Below, piece after piece: positions 11,195 to 21,350 of a DNA stretch of 64,000 bases; position 1 is the first letter of the stretch; every line of letters begins with the position of its first letter. The DNA lies in NCBI GenBank assembly GCA_010094045.1, contig ML986580.1, positions 202,059-266,058 of the forward strand. Direction: 5' to 3'. Source of the DNA: Lojkania enalia. Lineage: Eukaryota; Ascomycota; Dothideomycetes; Pleosporales. The position numbers and the translations under genes are program-made. The notes below the pieces were generated by a model. That model made no database searches. It was not told the origin of the DNA and was given only the letters and a program-made list of their open reading frames with translations.

Positions 11195-12240
11195 TCAATC
11201 CCCAATCACCGTTCCCCCGGCGTCATAGCTTTGCACATACCGCTGCCGAATGTGCTCCTCCGCCCTAATCGCCCCATACTTCCTTCCCTCCCCCTTCTGC
11301 ACACAACTATCCAGCACCTCGACCACCTCATCCAACGCCCCATCATTAAAAAACGCACACGAATACCTATCCACCTGCGACGCCGGGCTAATTACCCGAT
11401 GCATTGTACCCTGATACCGATCGTTTGTCCACTTCTTCACCCAGTCACCAATATTACACACATACGCCCCTGTGACCGGGGGGGGGGAAAGGGTGCTAGG
11501 TAGGGGTCGGCTTGTGCAGTACTTCGAGGCCGCCGACCGAGTCCTGCAGCAGGAGTGTCAGGGCGCCGAAGTCGGTGTGGGCGCCGACGCCGCGGCGTTT
11601 GGAGGGGAGGGCGGGTAGTAGTGTGCGTGGCAGAGGCAGATGCCGTTGGGGTCTGTAGCGAAGGCGTTGAAGAAGGTGCGCGGGAGGTTGAGAGAGAGGG
11701 CGGTGAGCTGGAAGATTGTTTTGCTGAGGGCGTGGACGGCGCTGTGGATCCTTAGATTCTTGTCTTGTTTTGTGCTACTTTGGATTGTAATATACGACAT
11801 ACTCGAAGTACTCCATATACGCCTCCCTAAACCCCGGCGCAACCCCCTCCTCTGGCCACTGATTCGGCCCCGCCAGAAGCCGTCCCAGCGGTCTCTCCGG
11901 CCGTACGCTAAATCCTTCTTTCTGATCTGGCGTCGCGTCGGCGTCCAACTCGTCTAGCTTCTGGCCGCCGATGCGCTCGTAGCCGCGGTAGCAGGGGCTT
12001 TTGCTCTGGCTCAGCTTCTCTTTTTCCGCAAGCGGCAGCGCGAAGAAGCGGGCGATTACGTCGAGGAATTTGTGCTTTGGATGCCGGGACGGAGTGTCCG
12101 ACGACTTGGAGGAAACCCTGGTTCTCGCATGCGGAGCGGAATTCTGCGGCGCAAGTTTTCGTTGCGGTGGGGTCATTGGCCAAGAAGCCAGAGACGTCGA
12201 TGATGGAGATAGTGATGGTTGGGGCGGGTGGTGTGATGCT
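11195..12240 (-). pseudogene. 2-oxoglutarate/Fe(II) oxygenase (isopenicillin N synthase-like fold), inactivated
   Basis: On the minus strand the conserved pieces occur in order: IISIIDVSGFLAND and GFLQVVGHSVP (DIOX_N, about 12200-12090), then FFALPLAEKEKLSQ and CYRGYERIGGQKLDELD (to 11940). After a GT-AG intron (about 11756-11801) come LSLNLPRTFFNAFATDP and CHAHYYP. HTDFGALTLLLQDSVGG contains the HxD iron ligands, and MHRVISP holds the distal His and Arg-x-Ser 2OG site. The pieces lie in different frames. There is a frameshift at the T3 run 12076-12078, another near 11608, a stop where Trp is usual before HP (ACC TAG CAC, near 11497), and a frame change at the ten-G run 11478-11487. No in-frame start is evident. 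It is dead or badly mis-assembled. The TAG is TGG changed by a CpA-to-TpA type transition. Confidence 0.85.
11478..11487 (+). repeat. G10 homopolymer at a frameshift
   Basis: Ten consecutive G inside the oxygenase pseudogene, exactly where its frame shifts between the proline-rich turn and VTGAYVCNIGDW. Confidence 0.85.
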
Positions 12241-13284
12241 GCTTATGATGGCTGACTATTCAAGTGCGCAACGAATCCGATTCACGCAGCAAAAAATCTC
12301 GAATTCGAATTCATGGTTCTGGATGCCTTCAACGCCGATATCAACACCAACGTTGATGTTGAGATAAGGACCTCTTGCACTGACTTGGCGAAGGATTATC
12401 TGCGTGTGTACTACCGCCCTACGCATCGCGCGCATGCATTCGCACAACGCTCATGCCACTCGTCTATGCGGCATGCGGGGTGAGACGATCCTACGTGGCT
12501 AAGGCGTGGGTCGCCAGTCGATTGGGATCGGAGATGAACGCAAGGCCTTCCTTATCAGCCAAAGATACGCATGTGAAGGAATAAATGCCACGGGCGGCAT
12601 GCACCAGCATTCGTTCACTTCGTCTCGATACCATAACAGTCAGAATAGTAGACACCAAACGTTGAGACGCCGCCAAGCAGCCATCAGTGAATTGCGCAAG
12701 CGAGCCACGCATCATTCCCTCTCGGCCTCAACTACCCCTCCCCGCAGGACGCCCGTCTATTTCTGGAAATAATGGATACTAATTCCAAGTTGCTTAGAAA
12801 TAACTCCCTATCTAGTTAGCAGGGGGCGCTGCGTGATTGGCCGCCATTCGCCTATCTATCTCCGTACTTCCCGTAGTGCAGTGGTGCGGAATCAGGTCGC
12901 ACGGAGAAGCGCGCAGACGCGGACAACGGCGCGCCGAGGTCGCACTGAGTGGGTCTTCTGTCTCCACCGCTACACTATGATGAGTTTGAAGGCGAGACTA
13001 AGAGCGATAGGAAGATTGGGCAGAGAGATAACCAAAGGATTTGGGTGTGCGAATCATGTATGGAGTTCCGCGGGGATTGATAATTGATAGAAGGTCAAAC
13101 ACCAAGGACGCTGGGCAAGGCTTGTGGGGGCTTGTTGTTCAAAAGCTGCGTCCGGTCGCGGACTGAGAGTGGAGATGTTTTGCTTGCCAGTTCTCTGCTT
13201 GAGGAAGAAGCGTTGTCAGCATCGCTTAGAATTCTTGTTATTTCATTTTTATCATTATTGTTTGATGTTGGATTTTGAGACAAT
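12241..13284. other. Intergenic, no gene seen
   Basis: Divergent spacer between the dead oxygenase and the dead transporter. It contains EcoRI-like AT/GC palindromic bits (near 12300) but no supported gene. Confidence 0.5.
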
Positions 13285-14865
13285 ATGGTGTTTAAGATTC
13301 CGGGACTTCCTAAAATCCGTCTTACCTCGTCTTACTGGTAGAAGTACGTGTTACTTGTATATAAGCTGCAGAAGTTCGTAACAGAACGATAGCTGACGAC
13401 ATCACAGTGTGATTGTTGGCAATCTTGTCGGCGTCACCGCTGGGCTGTATGTCGCGCTCAACTTGCTCGGAGCCGGTGGCGGCAAACCCAACTCTGCGGA
13501 GATGGTGCAAATCGTCCATGCCACTCTCTGCGCCGTCTGGTAATAAACTCCTTTCACCAGCACGCTGCTACCATACTGACTTTTTAAGGTTCTCCTCAGC
13601 CTTATTCGGCGGAACTATTCTCAACAAAGTTGGGCCTGCCATCACGGCCTGCCTAGGAGTTATCGGCTATATCATTTATGTTGGGAGTCTTTGGTATTTT
13701 AACTAGCATGGCTAGATTGGTACCCCAATCTTCGCTGGTACAGCTATTGGTCTTTCGGCTGGTCTGATCTTCATCACCATGGGATACGTCGCGATGTCGT
13801 ATTCCGAGGAGCAAGATCGCAGAAGCTATATCACAATGTTAATGAACTTACAGGCCGTGGGAGCAGTCATTGGAGGGATCATTCCGTTGATCATTAACCG
13901 GAACTCGGTAAGCGAATACAAAAAACCTAGAGGATAATACTGACCTAGAGTAGATAGAAGTAGTAGGCGTGCCCGCGGTAGTATATATCGTGTTCATCGT
14001 GATAGTGGGCATCCTAGAAGAATACGTCTACTATCCTAGTAATGAATTAGGTGCCTGCCTTCCTGCCCGCTAAATGCTTCCTCGTGTACGGTGGCTCTAT
14101 GAACACCTATCATAGCAATCCTCAAATCCCATGTCTGCTCTCGTTCGTCTCTGTCGTCGTTCAAATCCCGGCCGGATAGGTTCTGCAGATGATCCTTGAT
14201 CATAAAGTCTATAAGTACTATAGATGTCAATATCAGCCAAGGAAAGAGACCAACTTCTTGCAGGGAAACGTAAAACTAGGGCTCTTCTTGGGTTGGCCGT
14301 CGTTGGCATCCTAGTCATAGCTGCCTGGGTGTGGGAGGTAGTCCGAACCCGGAACTATGACCGATCAGACCATTGGACTGAAAAGACAACGCTTCCGTCG
14401 CTATATACTTCCTATTCATGCTGAACTAGGTCGCGAGTAGCTTGTGGCATTACATTATCCTCTACTTCTTAGGCTGCTTTTCGAATTCCCCGCGCAATGC
14501 TGCGAACTATGCTGTAAGGCAACGCAGTGTCTCTGTAGAGTTGAGCACTAACACCACAGCAAGGTGTTTTCCGAGGGTTCCTCGGAGCTGGTGAAGCTAT
14601 ATGCTTCGGACTCGATTCCGTTGCCGTGCCTTACACGAAGGAAGCAGCCGTCATCTTTGCCTTCTATACAGCTGGCATCTTCATTTTCCTCTATTTGGCC
14701 TTGTTTCACATTAGTGAGACGGAATACTCCAGTCACGAAGAAGGCGTTGTTATTCCGAAGCACGTGCTCGAAGAGGCAGAGGTCGAGGGAGGCGAGCCTG
14801 GTGGCGATAGCTCAGAGAAGACGTCTATTCAAGATGTGAAAGTAAACATCGGCGATCAGAATTAA
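13285..14865 (+). pseudogene. UNC93-like (DUF895) membrane transporter, inactivated
   Basis: Plus-strand remains of a fungal UNC93-like major-facilitator protein. The start at 13285 reads MVFKIPGLPKIRL. A nearly exact 10-bp tandem repeat (CGTCTTACCT then CGTCTTACTG, about 13318-13337) then knocks the frame out before an intron. Next come VIVGNLVGVTAGLYVALNLL-GAGGGKPNSA, GGTILNKVGPA and SLWYFN followed by two in-frame TAGs at 13704 and 13713. Family sequence continues: GTPIFAGTAIGLSAGLIF, NLQAVGAVIGGIIP. Later fragments include KRKTRALLGLAVVGILVIAA (14260), SLWHYIILYFLGCFSNSP (14440) and, after an intron, GVFRGFLGAGEAICFGLDS to the C-terminal tail ending at 14865. The two nonsense codons and several frame changes show loss of function. 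Transport substrate unknown. Confidence 0.85.
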
Positions 14866-15209
14866 CGAAGGGCAGGGTGTACCGATTTCATTGGAAGGAT
14901 GGGTAGGAGGGGTAGATTGAGGAAATCGATTTGTACAGAGCCGATGCAGCGCAATGCTCAGACGTTAATTCATAAATGTCATTTCGTAATCTACCTTGAT
15001 ATAAGTACCGAAAGAGTTAGGGATCCTAAGTATTTGCTAATGGTTATCATGAAGACCGCAGCTGGATCCGAATTGATTGAGTACCGTTACAGATGATAGA
15101 ACAATCAACGAGAAGAGGGAATTGAGGCAACCGAAATATTTGAAACCTTTTATACTAATCCAGCCATGACTACACAACGAAAATTAGTGGCCCACTCGGG
15201 GCCTTGGTA
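14866..15209. other. Convergent intergenic
   Basis: 344-bp spacer between the dead transporter and the 3' end of a Zn2Cys6 regulator; nothing else seen. Confidence 0.5.
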
Positions 15210-17213
15210 TCACATCATACCAAAGTCAAGATTAAACTCGGTATTCCAGTCATGAGACAATGTATACGGATAATAGGAAAACATCATATCGGTCGGATCT
15301 ACTACCGTCGCGGGATTGAAGCCCATCCAGAAGTTGAAGGCATCATCAAGGTTTGTTGGGCAGGTATATAGATTCGTCATTCCATCTAACTGAGAAGTCT
15401 CTGGTGGAATATTCTTGGCTTTCTGGACCAAAAAGTCGACGTACTCTTTTTTAACCGGAGCAAGCAGCTTTTTGTACTCTTCTAAGCAGCGGATCGCAGC
15501 AGGCCATCGCTCGGCGATAGTTGAGAAGAACGTGGAAAAGCGGCCCATGTCGTATTCGACTTGTTCATATGGGTATCGGTCTGAAATTTCGGACTTGCAC
15601 CACGACAGGGCCCGGAGGAACTCGATTGCGGAATTGAACGAATGATGGCAAGGATGGAAAACATATTTAATGTGTCCAAAGTCGGCATTGGATTGCTGCC
15701 AGTATCCATCTGCTACTTGGATAGCAGCATTGTATACTTTTAGAAGGTTCTCTGTTGTCGGCTTTGGGATTCGAGGGGAGGGTCGAAACAAAGATACCAA
15801 GATATACGGAGTTGCAATATCTGCATATAGTAGCATTTCCTCCCATCTACTCTCAAAGTGTGGGTCTTTGTTCGCAGCGGCCGCTTGGTGCACCTCCCAT
15901 TTCCAGTTCAGAATAGCCGCTTCAGTTTTGTGGAGCCACTCATCAAGATTCGCGCACTCTTTTGGAATTGAGTCGTTGTGATGCAATACCGATATTATAT
16001 CTGCCTCAATTTGCCTGAAAAGCCAGATTCGTCGAGAGGTAAATTTAGAAACCCGTCCTGAGAAATCTATTCCGGCTTCGGTGACAGATAAGTCATCGAT
16101 TTCGACAGGGAAGGCAACATTAATATTTCGCGTGGGCAAACTAATTGGCCTTAGAAAGGTGGAGCAAACGGCTACTTCCATTTCCCACGCGCACCAGAAA
16201 AGTCGCCGTCTCACATCACGCTGATAGGCAGATATGCGACAGTCAATCGGAAGTTCTTGATGCAAGCCAAGGTCAATGACGGCCTGACTTATGAGGCCTG
16301 TTAAAAGCCATAAATCTGCAATGCTGGGATTAAGGAAAGTGTATTGGGTCAAGAGGAGTATGGCCTGCAGTCCGGGAAGATTATTCGTAGCAACCTCGGG
16401 GATCCATTGCATGGCGTGTCGGACCAGGGAGTAGGCTGTTGCGTTGGCTGCCATCTGATTGGTCCTTGCGGCTGTGGAAAGAGAAATGGCCATGATCAAG
16501 CTGATAATGTACCTGTTTTGCGGTGAATCATGGCCTGGATTGGAGGCAGGGTAATATATAGAGTTAAACGCAGCCATGACATCGCTCCTGTGATAGATGG
16601 GATATTGGGTGATGACGCGATCAAGAAAAGTCTTGAGCAACCCGGCAGCAGTCTTATGGTCGACTGCATCTAGCGGGCTCTTTGGATTCAGGATGGAACG
16701 CGGGTTATCCTCGTCTAGGTCCTTAATCACAGCTCCTACCGGACCCTTTTTGGAGGGGATCTGAGTCCCCTTGACTACGCAACTTAGAATTGGCTTTGCC
16801 TTGGAGACGCCAAGAAAGGCCGGAGTGATATCGCTCATGACCTCGTTGACGAGCTCGTCGGTGAAGGTACACTTTTCATAGGACCAGTGGCTGTCCGATT
16901 GAAAAGACGCAGCTGGCGAGGGGAACGAGGCTCCTTGACGGGCTAGCTTGTCGAGATTGGCAATGTGTCTCTCGAGCGCGTCCACAATGCTGCGGGGTGC
17001 CTCGCGCTGGGTCGAAGAATCAAACCCAACGCAGTCGACGCCCGCATCCATGCATCGGGTGCAAGCTGGGACTTTGCCATCACACTAAGAAGCGTCAGTC
17101 GTTCACTATCACAGCCAATGAGGGCGGCCCAATTGGGGGGTTACCGAGAGCTTTCGTTTGCGACACCGGGCACAGGCGAGGACCCGGCGGCGGACTTTGG
17201 TGCGGTTCTGCAT
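15210..17213 (-). CDS. Zn2Cys6 transcription factor
   Basis: Nuclear DNA-binding regulator. Exon 1 (17145-17213) and exon 2 (15210-17084), separated by a 60-nt GT-AG intron, give 647 residues with phases closing. The intron splits the zinc cluster: exon 1 ends ACARCRKRKLS and exon 2 begins CDGKVPACTRCMDAGVDC. The six cysteines are thus spaced CX2CX6CX6CX2CX6C at residues of about 14-41. The middle region resembles the fungal-specific TF homology domain (QAILLLTQYTFLNPSIADLW, then RRRLFWCAWEMEVAV). Start at 17213 is chosen because it is the first Met just before the basic zinc-cluster flank. It is divergent from a second Zn2Cys6 gene across 488 bp. It ends next to the dead transporter and so may be the regulator of that decayed cluster. 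Confidence 0.93.
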
Positions 17214-17443
17214 CGCGGGGCTCGCTCGTCGCGCACTGGCAGCTCGCTGATGCGGCAGCCGTGGGCATGACGAGGTGATGATGATGCTGGAGGGGTAAGG
17301 AGTAGTCGAGGGGGAGGGGGTGGTGGTGGTGGCGGTAGTAGTAGTAGTGGTGGACGGAGGGTAGTTGAGGTGTTGGCAGTGCAGGGAGGTCAATGATAGG
17401 CAATGACGGGGGGGTGAGGGCTCGAAGTGTCGGACCGGTAGCG

Positions 17444-17453
17444 CCGAATTCGG
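17444..17453. promoter_or_regulatory. CCGAATTCGG palindrome, candidate Zn2Cys6 site
   Basis: Ten-base perfect inverted CGG repeat in the promoter shared by the two regulators. The form is known for the class; use here is unproven. Confidence 0.35.
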
Positions 17454-17457
17454 CATG

Positions 17458-17499
17458 GCGCCTCGCCAGATAAGGAACGCGCCTTGCCATATCGGGAAC
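17458..17499 (+). repeat. Two 21-bp tandem units
   Basis: Units 17458-17478 and 17479-17499 both begin GCGCC and end GGAAC and match at most positions. A third GCGCC follows at 17500. Located in the shared promoter of the two regulators. Confidence 0.8.
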
Positions 17500-17701
17500 G
17501 CGCCGTCTTGTCCGCCGCGCGACCCCTCCCCTCTGCTCTGGTCTGCTCTGGGCCCCTCCCTCTTCATGCACGACCACGACGCCGCCGCCGAGCACCGTCC
17601 GAGCACCATCCCATCCTTACTCTAGATAGGACCCTGCTGCGCTCATCGCCGCCTGCTTCTCCACCGCCGCCCTCCTCTGCTCCGGCGCAGCATGGCGAGC
17701 C

Positions 17702-19434
17702 ATGGCCAGCAGCAGCGCGCCCACTGATATCGACCTCGATGCACTGATTCAGAGTCTCCCCGCCTGCAAAAGTGCGTGATAGTCTTGTCCGTTTCTGCTT
17801 CAACTGCTGACTCTCCCCCCTTCCTAAAAGGATGTCGGGACTGTCGTCGAGGATGGTGAGCAACTCATAAAGTCCCTAAAGGCCAGCCAATGTTGCTAAC
17901 CTTCCCTCAGCGACACGCTTCTTCCAAAATGCCGGCAATGTACGAAAGCGGGCGTCGACTGCATCTTCTACGATCATGGGCGAAATGAACTCTTTCCCAG
18001 GAGGCACGCCTCTCAACTGCTGTTAGCTGAATTTGCTTGCTAACTATCGTAGTTACATCTCCGAGCTGGTCGATCACGTGCGCAGGCTATCCGCCCACAA
18101 CAATCCGTCTCCTGCGAACACCTCGGAGACCATCCATGAGACAAGCATGTCGACTGCAACTATAGGAGTCGATGAGGTCGCTGAGCAAACTGCTGAGCGA
18201 AGCCACTACGACCATCATTTCGCACTCGCAGGTGGTGAATACCGCTATCTAGGCGCAGAATCCTGCCTTGTCAAGTCTCCCAGGCTTCAGCCAGCGAGGA
18301 CAAGCCAGTCTCCAGACTGCGACGAGGAAGATAAAAGAGCAGTCTTCAGTGAACCTGCAATCGGTACTCATGAACTGGTCGAGCTTTATCTTAAAACCCT
18401 TCAGCCGCTTTATCCAATCCTTGATCCTTCTTTGCGCTTTCTCACCCAACAGATACCCGAAGATCTGGAGCCTCCTGAAGTATTCTCTTTAAATATGATA
18501 TATTCCATTGCATGCCATTTCTACCCCGGAACAATCCCTTCATACCGGCCCAGTGGCAAATTATCTTTTGCCCAAGCAAGGTTCTTCCGATACCGCGAGC
18601 TAGGGGAAGGCTTCTTCGAGAAAGCAATGGAACACCTCGAAGCCTCTACTGTGGACCCGTCTATATCAACCCTTCGCGCCGTTTTGCTACTCGCCATCCA
18701 CAGCCTATTCGAGCCCAAGCTTGGAAACGTTGGCCAACAAGTCGCCCTTGCAACAAGATTAGCACTCAGTCTCGAGAAGCAGGAGCTCGACACTAAAGAT
18801 CGTATGACGATACGCGACATGCATTCAACAATATTCAGCATTGAGAACGAGCTTGCTTCGGCCCTTGACCGACCTGCCACGTTTCCAGAGCCAGTGAGCA
18901 GGGCAATTGATACATATTCATAGAAGAAGTACTGACGAGACATAGGAATGGAGCTTAACGTTCGATCCTGACTATCCTGCCGATTATCTTTGCTCTCTCT
19001 ACCGCCTTCAACATCGCTTCCGCAAAGGCGATGAATCTGTCAAACGCCATTTGCCTAGGCTAGACGATCTCGGAAAGTTGCCCCCAATACTACGAACGAC
19101 ATTGCACCAGACTCATCTCCTTATAAACCCCTGTTGGGGTAGCGCATGGCACGTATTAGAAGCTGTTGTCTCACTGGGTAGTATTCACACATTTTTGACG
19201 CCCCACTGGGTTTTCCGAGCAGGAACTGTACTTGTGCAAAATCTGCCATCCATCTTCGAGGGTAACCTGCTTCGGCTTTATTCGAACGCTTTGGTAGTAC
19301 TCAACCTCTCAGCCGGAAAGTGGCCTAGCTCCGCATCACTTGCGGCCTCTCTGGGTGATCTCATGACACAGATGAAGATGAGATGGCGGCCAATATGGGA
19401 AAACAGGTGCACCGAAGGAGATGTGACTATCTAG
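17702..19434 (+). CDS. Zn2Cys6 transcription factor, C terminus probably shortened
   Basis: Five exons (17702-17771, 17831-17855, 17911-18003, 18053-18893, 18946-19434) close in phase to 505 residues. The zinc cluster is built across three exons: SLPACKRCRDCRRG, then CDTLLPKCRQCTKAGVDC, spaced CX2CX6CX6CX2CX6C with an extra Cys in the first loop. The third intron needs a GC donor (AG|GCACGC), giving FPRSYISELVDHV. The middle domain has ELYLKTLQPLYPILDPS and the helical ALASALDRP-type region. Directly after the stop at 19432, a 76-codon open frame in another phase (19436-19663, LLYTAASILVDDINAVLSPS) reads like the natural C-terminal continuation. A single-base shift may therefore have truncated the protein. 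DNA-binding and middle domains are intact. Confidence 0.85.
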
Positions 19435-19435
19435 C

Positions 19436-19663
19436 CTCCTGTATACTGCGGCATCTATCTTAGTTGACGACATAAACGCTGTTTTGTCTCCCAGTAACTG
19501 CGGCAATTCCTTCGGCTGGCTAGATTTAATTCTATTGGTTTCCCATGTCCGCTCCGCTGGCTTTGAAAGCGATCCCAACACCTCCTGTCTCGGATGTCCT
19601 AATAGCCGGCGCGTAACTTCCCGAACGCCCTCAGCGGTCTTGACAAGTTTAGGCAATATCTAG
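19436..19663 (+). pseudogene. Out-of-frame C-terminal continuation of the regulator
   Basis: Stop-free 75 residues starting one base after the annotated stop, helical and hydrophobic in the manner of the C-terminal part of fungal C6 regulators (FGWLDLILLVSHVRSAGF). No intron of workable length links it to the upstream exon. Confidence 0.45.
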
Positions 19664-21350
19664 CTTGCCCATCGACGCCCCAAAAACCAGATCTGGAAGC
19701 ACCGCCTTAGCGCCCCCGGGTTCACCGGCGTTGGTGTCGAAGTTTCTACCAGGTCATCCAATCGCACAGCCACCATGACCCAACCGCTTCCTCTGACCGA
19801 ACTCCACGCTATCCCCGGCCAACAATTAACGTCATGCACTGTTTGCCTTTCTGCCGCGCCTTATTTGTCACCTTTATTGCGCGCTCAACTCCCAGCATTC
19901 AAGCGAGAGGGCTGCGGTCCCCTCCACCACTCTCGGCTATTCTTCGACATCCCAATTCCTCGCCCTGCAGAAAGCATCCCGCGCCTCTAGCCCGTTCTGG
20001 AAATGTGTTTTATCTGCCCAATATCCCCCTGCAGAACAGGCGTTCGCGAGATCACCGATTATCCGTAGTCGGACCTGGCGGCGAAGGTTCCTTAACTACA
20101 GACCCGTGTGTGAGGGAATTATCTTCTAATCACTCGCAGCATTTTCGATGAGGTCAAATGGATGATGTGTAGGTAAGAGTTGTTTTATGCGTGTTTGTAG
20201 TTCATTGAGCCCATATGGCTACGATTTTTTGACGACCTACTGGGCGGCTTAATTGTATTTATGATTGTATATACATATATACTCTACGACAAGAGAAAAT
20301 CAAGATTTCGGTTATTGTAACTATCAAGATTTTAGCTGGCTAGTCGTTCGTAACTATTTCTTGTTACGTGTACGTTTGTTCGTGTTTGTCTGACGCCGGA
20401 CTGCGGCCGAGAGAGTATCTGGTATATCGGCTCGTGTAATTCGAGAATGCTTCTCATGTTCTGTATACAGTGTAGCGGAAACCACACGCTGTTCAGCACA
20501 GTCCATCTACCAGACAAAGACAAACAACACAGGCTACCTTAGCTTGGCCTTGGCATTGATAGCTCGGGCAAAGAGAAGAGAGCTTCGGCAGGGAAGCAAA
20601 ATCGTTGCCAAGTCAGCTCGACTGAAGGACTAGTATTTTGAAGATCTCACAGGAAGGCTATCAAAGCGTGAATAGCTAGTATGCCTAAATGAAGGATTGG
20701 GGATAGCATATCTAATAGATCATCCACACGCCGTTACGTGGAAAAGACAAAACAAAATTTACTCGAGTTAAAACATCAACGCATTAGACGTTCGCAACGT
20801 CTTCACACGCATCCAGCCAGACCCAATTTGTTCAATCTAGACGCACTGAAACACGGAATCCTTCGGCATTCGCGGTATCTACCCTAGAACGGGTTCCGAG
20901 GATTCTCACAGGTATTCATATGCAATGAGCGCCCAGAACAAGAGGGAAGTCGGAATTAGGGCTGGAAAATGTCGAGTAGCGGGCACCGCTAAGGTTGAAA
21001 CGTCGAAGTATTCGGCGTTTTTGCCTTATTCAGATATTTTCTCTGCCAAAACGTCAAACACGTCGACGATTCCCCGGCTTGATGGTGCAGTCTGACAAGA
21101 AGTATACGCATCGAACAAAGAGCATGCTCCAGCCCCGATTCAAAACATTTTAAATTCCACACCTCGCTACATTGCTATACAAAAAAGGTGCTTAACTAGC
21201 CAAACACTTCACCAAGCATCTAAGACTCGATGAAGGGAAAGACTTTGAAACCTCAATACGCCTTTTCCAACCCTCCAGCCCGCAAATGCTCAAGAAGAAA
21301 AGGAAAGAATAAAAAAGAAAAACAACAAAGAGTGCTTCTCCATCAGAGCA
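19664..21350. other. Intergenic, no gene seen
   Basis: About 1.7 kb between the regulator and ILV3. Open frames at 19775-20151 overlap each other without family resemblance; the rest is AT-rich. No tRNA or repeat copy was recognised. Confidence 0.5.

Larger units (their letters stand above)
17214..17701. promoter_or_regulatory. Bidirectional promoter between two Zn2Cys6 genes
   Basis: 488-bp divergent spacer rich in GGT/TAG microsatellite-like sequence (about 17320-17355). It holds a perfect CCG-N4-CGG palindrome (17444-17453), of the form many Zn2Cys6 dimers bind, and a 21-bp tandem repeat (17458-17499). A GATAAG motif lies in the first repeat unit. Binding by either neighbouring regulator is inference. 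Confidence 0.5.

Noticed and set aside
8225..12240. A penicillin biosynthesis cluster
   Set aside because: Only a C45-family protein and an IPNS-fold pseudogene are present. There is no ACV synthetase, and both families are common in fungi outside penicillin pathways.
17095..17609. 166-codon proline/threonine-rich minus-strand proteins
   Set aside because: The sequence derives from GGT/TAG repeats and promoter DNA. Only the last part, from 17213, is the real first exon of the Zn2Cys6 gene.
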